A DNA stretch of 64,000 nucleotides from Hydrogenophaga sp. NFH-34. GTDB taxonomy: Bacteria > Pseudomonadota > Gammaproteobacteria > Burkholderiales > Burkholderiaceae_C. The notes under the pieces were generated by a model. It had not been told where the DNA came from and searched no databases. It saw nothing but the letters and a program-made list of their open reading frames with translations. Shown here one piece after another: positions 60,005-64,000 of the stretch. Within the stretch, counting starts at the first letter, position 1, and the number at the start of each line of letters is the position of its first letter. The stretch is taken from the NCBI RefSeq assembly GCF_021401345.1, contig NZ_JACBGE010000001.1, positions 310,001 to 374,000 of the forward strand, given 5' to 3'. A program made the position numbers and the translations under genes.

Positions 60005-61564
60005 ATGAGCGATGAATACAGCGGTGCGCGACCAACCGCCCCAGGCCCTGGCGGCTGGGTGCCGCGTTTTGGTATGTTCGCCGGCCCTGGCTACACCGGG
60101 GGCAGGGTCTGGGGTTCGGGTCAGGTGCCCGACGCTCAGGCTTGGGAGGTGCGGCCCACCGGGTTTCTGGATGACGTCACGCGCACGCACGACATCAACT
60201 ACACCTACATCGAGCAGACCTACAGCGGCAACGATGCGGCGACCGAGGCGGCTCGGGCCCAGGCGCACTGGCAGGCCGACAAGGAGATGCTGGCCAACAT
60301 GCTGGCCTATCAACCCCAGAACTGGCTGGAGGCGCAGTACCGGAAAGCGGGCATTCTGGCCTTCGTTGCAAAGGCCGACGTGTCCTATGCAAAACACGTG
60401 GACGTGGTGGGCGAATGGAACCGTGACCTGGCTGGCATCGATCCGGATTTCCCGGCGATGCCGGTGGCGCCCCATGGCCGGGCCACCTGGAGCGTACCGA
60501 GTCTGGTGCATGCCGGGGCCACCTACACCAGCACCGGGATGGAGGCGCTCGCCACCAGCGGGGTCAATGTACAGGTGGCCATGCTGTTCAACCCCCACAT
60601 CCAGCCGGGCAACATCGCGGCCCAGAAAGTGTCGCAACAGGGAGAGACCAGCGACCCGCAGGCCGAACTGGACTACAGCCGCCGCATCATGGTGCCGCAG
60701 CGTGATCCACAGAATCTGGATGTCTTCACGGCGGAAGGTTATGTGGATGGCAAGTGGGTGACGGTCTGGTACGACTCGGACAAAAACGATCTGGTCCGTG
60801 CGGTTTTCAATGCGGGTCAAAAAGAGTCCGAGACTTTCTACCATGGCGCACAGGACCGCGGATTCGCTGGCAAAAAATACGACCACGCCAACTTCACCGT
60901 CACCCGCCAAAACTATTTGAATGGCGAACCGGCGGGTGATCCGGAGGCGCTGCCGCCGGTCAAGGCCGACGAGCTGCCCGCGCTGGCCGAGAGCCGCCAC
61001 ACCCAGACGATCAAGGGCCTGGTCACCCAGGGTGAGGCAGCGGTCTACCCACCGGCGCCGACGGCAGAAGACCGCGCTTGGCAAGACGGGCGGGGTTCCT
61101 TGTTCCCCGCGCCGGCCCCGTCCGCTGCGCGCGATGCTGGCGAGGTTGTGCCACCAACGCCAATGCCAGCGGTGCCGGCCAGCGCCGAGCACGCTCCTGC
61201 GCTGGCGCCTGAGCTGGCGGCCCGTTTGAACCACGTGCGGCAGGATCTTGGCGAGGTGCTGCGTTCAGCGGGCTTCAGCACCGAGCAAACGCAGCAGGTG
61301 TGTGCGGCCACGCTGAACCACTACACGCGACACGCCATCCTGGGGGCGCCGGATCGCTTCATGCTCAGCCGCGATCAGCAGCATGTGGGGGTTCTCCACA
61401 ACCACGGCTTGCACCTGAGTGAAATGCCGATCGAAGTGGCGTGGCGCCAGAGCGAGGGGGCTCATCTGGCCGAAGCGGTGCGGGTGCAGGGGCGCACCGA
61501 GGGCTATGCGCCAGGCGTGGCGCCCGAACAAGCTGGGGCGCCGTTGGCGCCGGCACGTGTTTGA
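60005..61564 (+). CDS. Phospholipase A2-like T4SS effector
   Basis: 519 residues from ATG 60005 (AGGGAGG 7 nt upstream), no signal peptide. Residues 24-70 read like a PLA2 active site: glycine-rich Ca-loop MFAGPGYTGG (24-33), then GFLDDVTRTHDINYTYIE with an H62-D63 dyad, the order seen in parvoviral and other short PLA2 domains. A middle region of unknown fold follows. The C-terminal domain (about 400-490: TQQVCAATLNHYTR, PDRFMLSRDQQHVGVLHNHG, HLSEMPIEVAWRQ) nearly matches that of the class 3 lipase. Predicted to hydrolyse phospholipids in target cells after T4SS delivery. Confidence 0.72.
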   Translation: MSDEYSGARPTAPGPGGWVPRFGMFAGPGYTGGRVWGSGQVPDAQAWEVRPTGFLDDVTRTHDINYTYIEQTYSGNDAATEAARAQAHWQADKEMLANMLAYQPQNWLEAQYRKAGILAFVAKADVSYAKHVDVVGEWNRDLAGIDPDFPAMPVAPHGRATWSVPSLVHAGATYTSTGMEALATSGVNVQVAMLFNPHIQPGNIAAQKVSQQGETSDPQAELDYSRRIMVPQRDPQNLDVFTAEGYVDGKWVTVWYDSDKNDLVRAVFNAGQKESETFYHGAQDRGFAGKKYDHANFTVTRQNYLNGEPAGDPEALPPVKADELPALAESRHTQTIKGLVTQGEAAVYPPAPTAEDRAWQDGRGSLFPAPAPSAARDAGEVVPPTPMPAVPASAEHAPALAPELAARLNHVRQDLGEVLRSAGFSTEQTQQVCAATLNHYTRHAILGAPDRFMLSRDQQHVGVLHNHGLHLSEMPIEVAWRQSEGAHLAEAVRVQGRTEGYAPGVAPEQAGAPLAPARV

Positions 61565-61577
61565 AGAAGGGCAGGAA

Positions 61578-62621
61578 GTGACACTGGACGAACCGATCGC
61601 GAACATTTCCACCGAGTTTCTCGAGTACCAGTACGAGGTGCTGGGCATCACGCCGTTTCTGAACGATCCGACGGTCACGGAAATCTGCATCAACCGCCCG
61701 GGGCAGGTGTTTCTGGAAACCACCCGTGGCTGGCAGATGCTGCCCGTGCCGGGGCTGACCTTTGACCGTGCCCGGCAGTTCTGCACTACCGTGGTCAACG
61801 AGAGTCGGACCGGGCAGCGCATCACCACGGTGGACCCGGTGGTCTCGCTCACCTTCCCGACCGGGCAGCGGGCGCAGTTCGTGTTGCCGCCCGCCGTGCC
61901 TGCCGAAACGGTGTCCATCACCATCCGGTTGCCGTCGCGCTATACCAAGACGCTGGACGAGTACCAGCAGGACGGCTTTTTCTCGGAAATCCTGGACAAC
62001 GCCGACGACATTGGTGAACTCGACCGCGAACTGCTGGCGCTCAAGCAGGCGCACGACTACCACGCCTTCTTCAGCAAGGCGGTGCACTACCGCAAGAACA
62101 TCGTGGTGTCGGGGGCGACGGGCAGCGGCAAGACGACGTTCATGAAGTCCCTGGTGACCCACATTCCCGAAGACGAACGGCTGATCACCATCGAGGATGC
62201 GCGCGAGTTGTTCATCAGTCAGCCCAATTCGGTGCACCTGATCTATTCGCGCGGCGGCCAGGGCACGGCCAACGTGACGGCCAAGGGCTGCATGGAGGCC
62301 TGCCTGCGCATGAAGCCCGACCGCATCATCCTGGCCGAAATCCGTGGGGATGAATCGTTTTACTACATCCGCAACTGCGCATCGGGCCACCCGGGATCGA
62401 TCACCAGCTGCCATGCCGGCAGCACGGACCAGACCTGGGACCAGATGGCGTTGATGGTCAAGGCCTCGCCCGAAGGGGCAGGGCTCGCCTTCAACGAGAT
62501 CAAGCGGCTGCTGATGCTGACCATTGACGTGGTCGTGCACATCAAGGCCCACGCCGGGCGCCGCTACATCACGGGGATTGACTTCGATCCGCAACGCAAA
62601 CTGAAGATGGCCGCGGTCTGA
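61578..62621 (+). CDS. virB11: VirB11: T4SS ATPase
   Basis: 347 residues from GTG 61578 (AAGGGCAGGA upstream), the usual VirB11 length; GTG 61557 would overlap the effector end. Walker A GATGSGKT (179-186), Asp box LITIEDARELF, Walker B MKPDRIILAEIRGDE, His box GHPGSITSCHAGS. Hexameric ATPase of pilus assembly and secretion. Last virB gene; no virD4 is seen after it inside the window. Confidence 0.95.
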   Translation: MTLDEPIANISTEFLEYQYEVLGITPFLNDPTVTEICINRPGQVFLETTRGWQMLPVPGLTFDRARQFCTTVVNESRTGQRITTVDPVVSLTFPTGQRAQFVLPPAVPAETVSITIRLPSRYTKTLDEYQQDGFFSEILDNADDIGELDRELLALKQAHDYHAFFSKAVHYRKNIVVSGATGSGKTTFMKSLVTHIPEDERLITIEDARELFISQPNSVHLIYSRGGQGTANVTAKGCMEACLRMKPDRIILAEIRGDESFYYIRNCASGHPGSITSCHAGSTDQTWDQMALMVKASPEGAGLAFNEIKRLLMLTIDVVVHIKAHAGRRYITGIDFDPQRKLKMAAV

Positions 62622-62656
62622 GCGCAGCCATCCATATCTTGAAAAAGGGGGAAAAC

Positions 62657-63106
62657 ATGCTTGCAAAATTTCAGAAAATTACCGTCCGCTTGCTCTTGGC
62701 CAGCGCCGTGTCCGTGCCTGCTCTCGCCGCAGGGCCTGCGGTATCGCCGCAGGCCCTGCGCGGTGTCTGGTTCGAAGACACCGAACTGGGACGGCACCAC
62801 TGCCTGCAATACAGCCTGCGCCAGACCGGCGAGCTGATTCCCGGCACGTTGGTGGTCGCGGACACGCAGATCGCCGAGGCTCAGCAAGGGGTGCAGGAAA
62901 CCTTGCTTTTCCTCACGCAGGTGGCTGCCCAGGGTGAAGATGCCTGGCAGGTGTCTGGCCTGTCCGATGCCTATCCGTACCAGGCCATCAAGGAGCTGCA
63001 AATCTACGGTTTCTCGCTGCGCAACCAGCGGCTCTACCGTTCCATGAAGCAGGTGCAGGACGGCAAGGAATTCCTGCGCACGCAGGTGTACGCGCGGTGC
63101 GTGTGA
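62657..63106 (+). CDS. Small exported protein, unknown
   Basis: 149 residues from ATG 62657 (AAGGGGG upstream; a TTG at 62639 is less likely). Signal peptide ITVRLLLASAVSVPALAAG, then a ~125-residue mature domain (ALRGVWFEDTELGRHHCLQYS, YGFSLRNQRLYRSMKQVQDG) with two Cys. No family recognised. It sits between virB11 and a lipoprotein, in a cluster where most non-virB exported proteins are probably immunity factors. Confidence 0.65.
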   Translation: MLAKFQKITVRLLLASAVSVPALAAGPAVSPQALRGVWFEDTELGRHHCLQYSLRQTGELIPGTLVVADTQIAEAQQGVQETLLFLTQVAAQGEDAWQVSGLSDAYPYQAIKELQIYGFSLRNQRLYRSMKQVQDGKEFLRTQVYARCV

Positions 63107-63126
63107 GGGTGGGGCGGGAGGCTTTC

Positions 63127-64000
63127 ATGGATGGTTCAAACAAGACGGGCGCCGGCCGGCTGCTCGCTGCGGGGGTGTGTGTGGCGCTGCTGGCAGGGTG
63201 TGGCGCGCTCGGTGGGGGCGGTCGTGGCGGCCAGGACCCTTCGGTGGTCGGGCTGGAAACCCAGTCGGTGGTGTTGGGGGAAGGCGGGGCCAGCCTGCGC
63301 GTCGACTTTGTGCTGGGCGACGGCGCTGGCGCTGACGAAGGCCGTTTCGGGCCCGGCTTCATCGTGGTGTCGCAGGCCGAGGCAGAGCTGCAGGCGATCG
63401 AGCACCACTTCACGGTACCGCGGTCGCAGATCGACGCGAAGGGGTGGCTGCGCTTCGAAGACTTCAACGGCGACGGTTGGCAGGATTTTGTGGTGACGCA
63501 TGGGACTTCGGCGGCATCGGGCCTGCCGGTGATGTCGCTGTACCAGTTCGACCCGCGTCAGCGCCGCTTCGTGCCGGTGGCACCGGTCTCGAAGCGGGGC
63601 GAGCTGCAGGCTGCGGGCCCGGGTTGCGTGGCGCTGCGGTATGCCGAGGATGGTCGCCAGCCCGAGCAGGAGCGCTTCTGTTTTTCGGCCCAGGCCGGGC
63701 GCTGGGTCCAGCAGGTGGCCGCGCCGGGCGCATTGACGAACGCGGAGGTCGCTGGCCCGTGTGAGGGTGGCACACCCGATCTTGCGCGCTGCCGCCAGGC
63801 GCGGGTGGCGCTGGACAAGTCGCTGCAGGCGCAATGGGGCGGCTACCGCAATGCCATGGGCCAGCTGCTCACCCGCAGCAACGGCAAGCAGCACGCCACG
63901 CAGTTCATGCGTCACAGCCAGGCGTCGCACGCGGCCTGGCTGCAATACCGTGAGGCGTTTTGTGCCACCCACGTGCGCGAACAGGCTTTGCCGGCCCGGT
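63127..64000 (+). CDS. EF-hand-like lipoprotein, candidate immunity (partial)
   Basis: At least 291 residues from ATG 63127 (GGGAGG upstream), open to the right edge. Lipobox LLAGC (Cys 25), then a domain with an EF-hand/FG-GAP-like Ca loop, D112-F-N-G-D-G-W-Q-D120. Near the end, QWGGYRNAMGQLL and AAWLQYREAFC resemble the LprI/DUF1311 pattern found in lysozyme inhibitors. The Xanthomonas inhibitor XAC2610, which protects against a peptidoglycan-hydrolase T4SS effector, also carries an EF-hand-like site, so a lysozyme-type effector gene may follow. That is inference. Confidence 0.6.
   Translation, partial: MDGSNKTGAGRLLAAGVCVALLAGCGALGGGGRGGQDPSVVGLETQSVVLGEGGASLRVDFVLGDGAGADEGRFGPGFIVVSQAEAELQAIEHHFTVPRSQIDAKGWLRFEDFNGDGWQDFVVTHGTSAASGLPVMSLYQFDPRQRRFVPVAPVSKRGELQAAGPGCVALRYAEDGRQPEQERFCFSAQAGRWVQQVAAPGALTNAEVAGPCEGGTPDLARCRQARVALDKSLQAQWGGYRNAMGQLLTRSNGKQHATQFMRHSQASHAAWLQYREAFCATHVREQALPAR

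Noticed and set aside
41956..62621. Conjugative plasmid transfer region
   Set aside because: No relaxase, oriT-like repeats, partition or replication genes seen, and cargo genes look like toxins; kept open only because virD4 lies outside the window.

Overview
The window is high-GC, densely coded chromosomal DNA. Its gene families (a pst-pho cluster beside ppk/ppx, rho-trxA-L31 neighbours, an AddAB-like pair, a Bug-type binding protein) point to a betaproteobacterium of the Burkholderiales, probably Comamonadaceae. That placement is inferred from gene content only. I saw no rRNA, tRNA, CRISPR array, transposase or integrase.

Layout. (1) 1-9310, minus strand: a Tad/Flp pilus operon (flp, tadV, rcpC, rcpA, tadZ, tadA, tadB, tadC, tadD, a DUF3613 protein, a partial tadE) read leftwards out of the window. 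Upstream lies a 0.7 kb gene-poor region with a perfect FNR/Anr-type site. (2) 10.0-30.7 kb: a phosphate-starvation and polyphosphate island. It holds a small coiled-coil protein; an olsB - PlcP-like phosphoesterase - glycosyltransferase operon (membrane-lipid remodelling); ppk1 and sixA; a hybrid histidine kinase and a response regulator with a degenerate cyclase domain; ppx; pstSCAB-phoU-phoB-phoR; and an ArnT-like membrane glycosyltransferase. Arrays of PhoB-box half-sites at exact 11-bp spacing precede olsB, ppk1 and pstS, and also a Bug-type binding protein at 40.7 kb. (3) 30.8-41.8 kb: housekeeping genes (rpmE2, rho, trxA, an AddB/AddA-like nuclease-helicase pair, an HI0933-type flavoprotein, the Bug protein). 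(4) 41.9-64.0 kb: a complete VirB1-VirB11 type IV secretion system interrupted by cargo genes.

The T4SS is the most interesting part. It has no relaxase or VirD4 in view. Its VirB7 is an oversized lipoprotein with an N0/STN-like C-terminal domain. Three interspersed genes encode enzymes that look like a DUF2235 phospholipase, a class 3 lipase and a phospholipase A2-like protein. All three end in a related ~90-residue C-terminal domain laid out like the VirD4-recruitment domain (XVIPCD) of Xanthomonadales antibacterial T4SS effectors. Each is immediately preceded by a gene for an exported protein or lipoprotein, the expected place for an immunity protein. The best reading is a contact-dependent bacterium-killing T4SS in a betaproteobacterium whose visible cargo is entirely lipolytic. 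An EF-hand-like lipoprotein at the right edge suggests that another effector, perhaps a peptidoglycan hydrolase, lies just outside. Between virB4 and virB6, a Tat-lipoprotein/virB5 unit is duplicated in tandem, with an internally deleted first virB5 copy, in AT-richer DNA.
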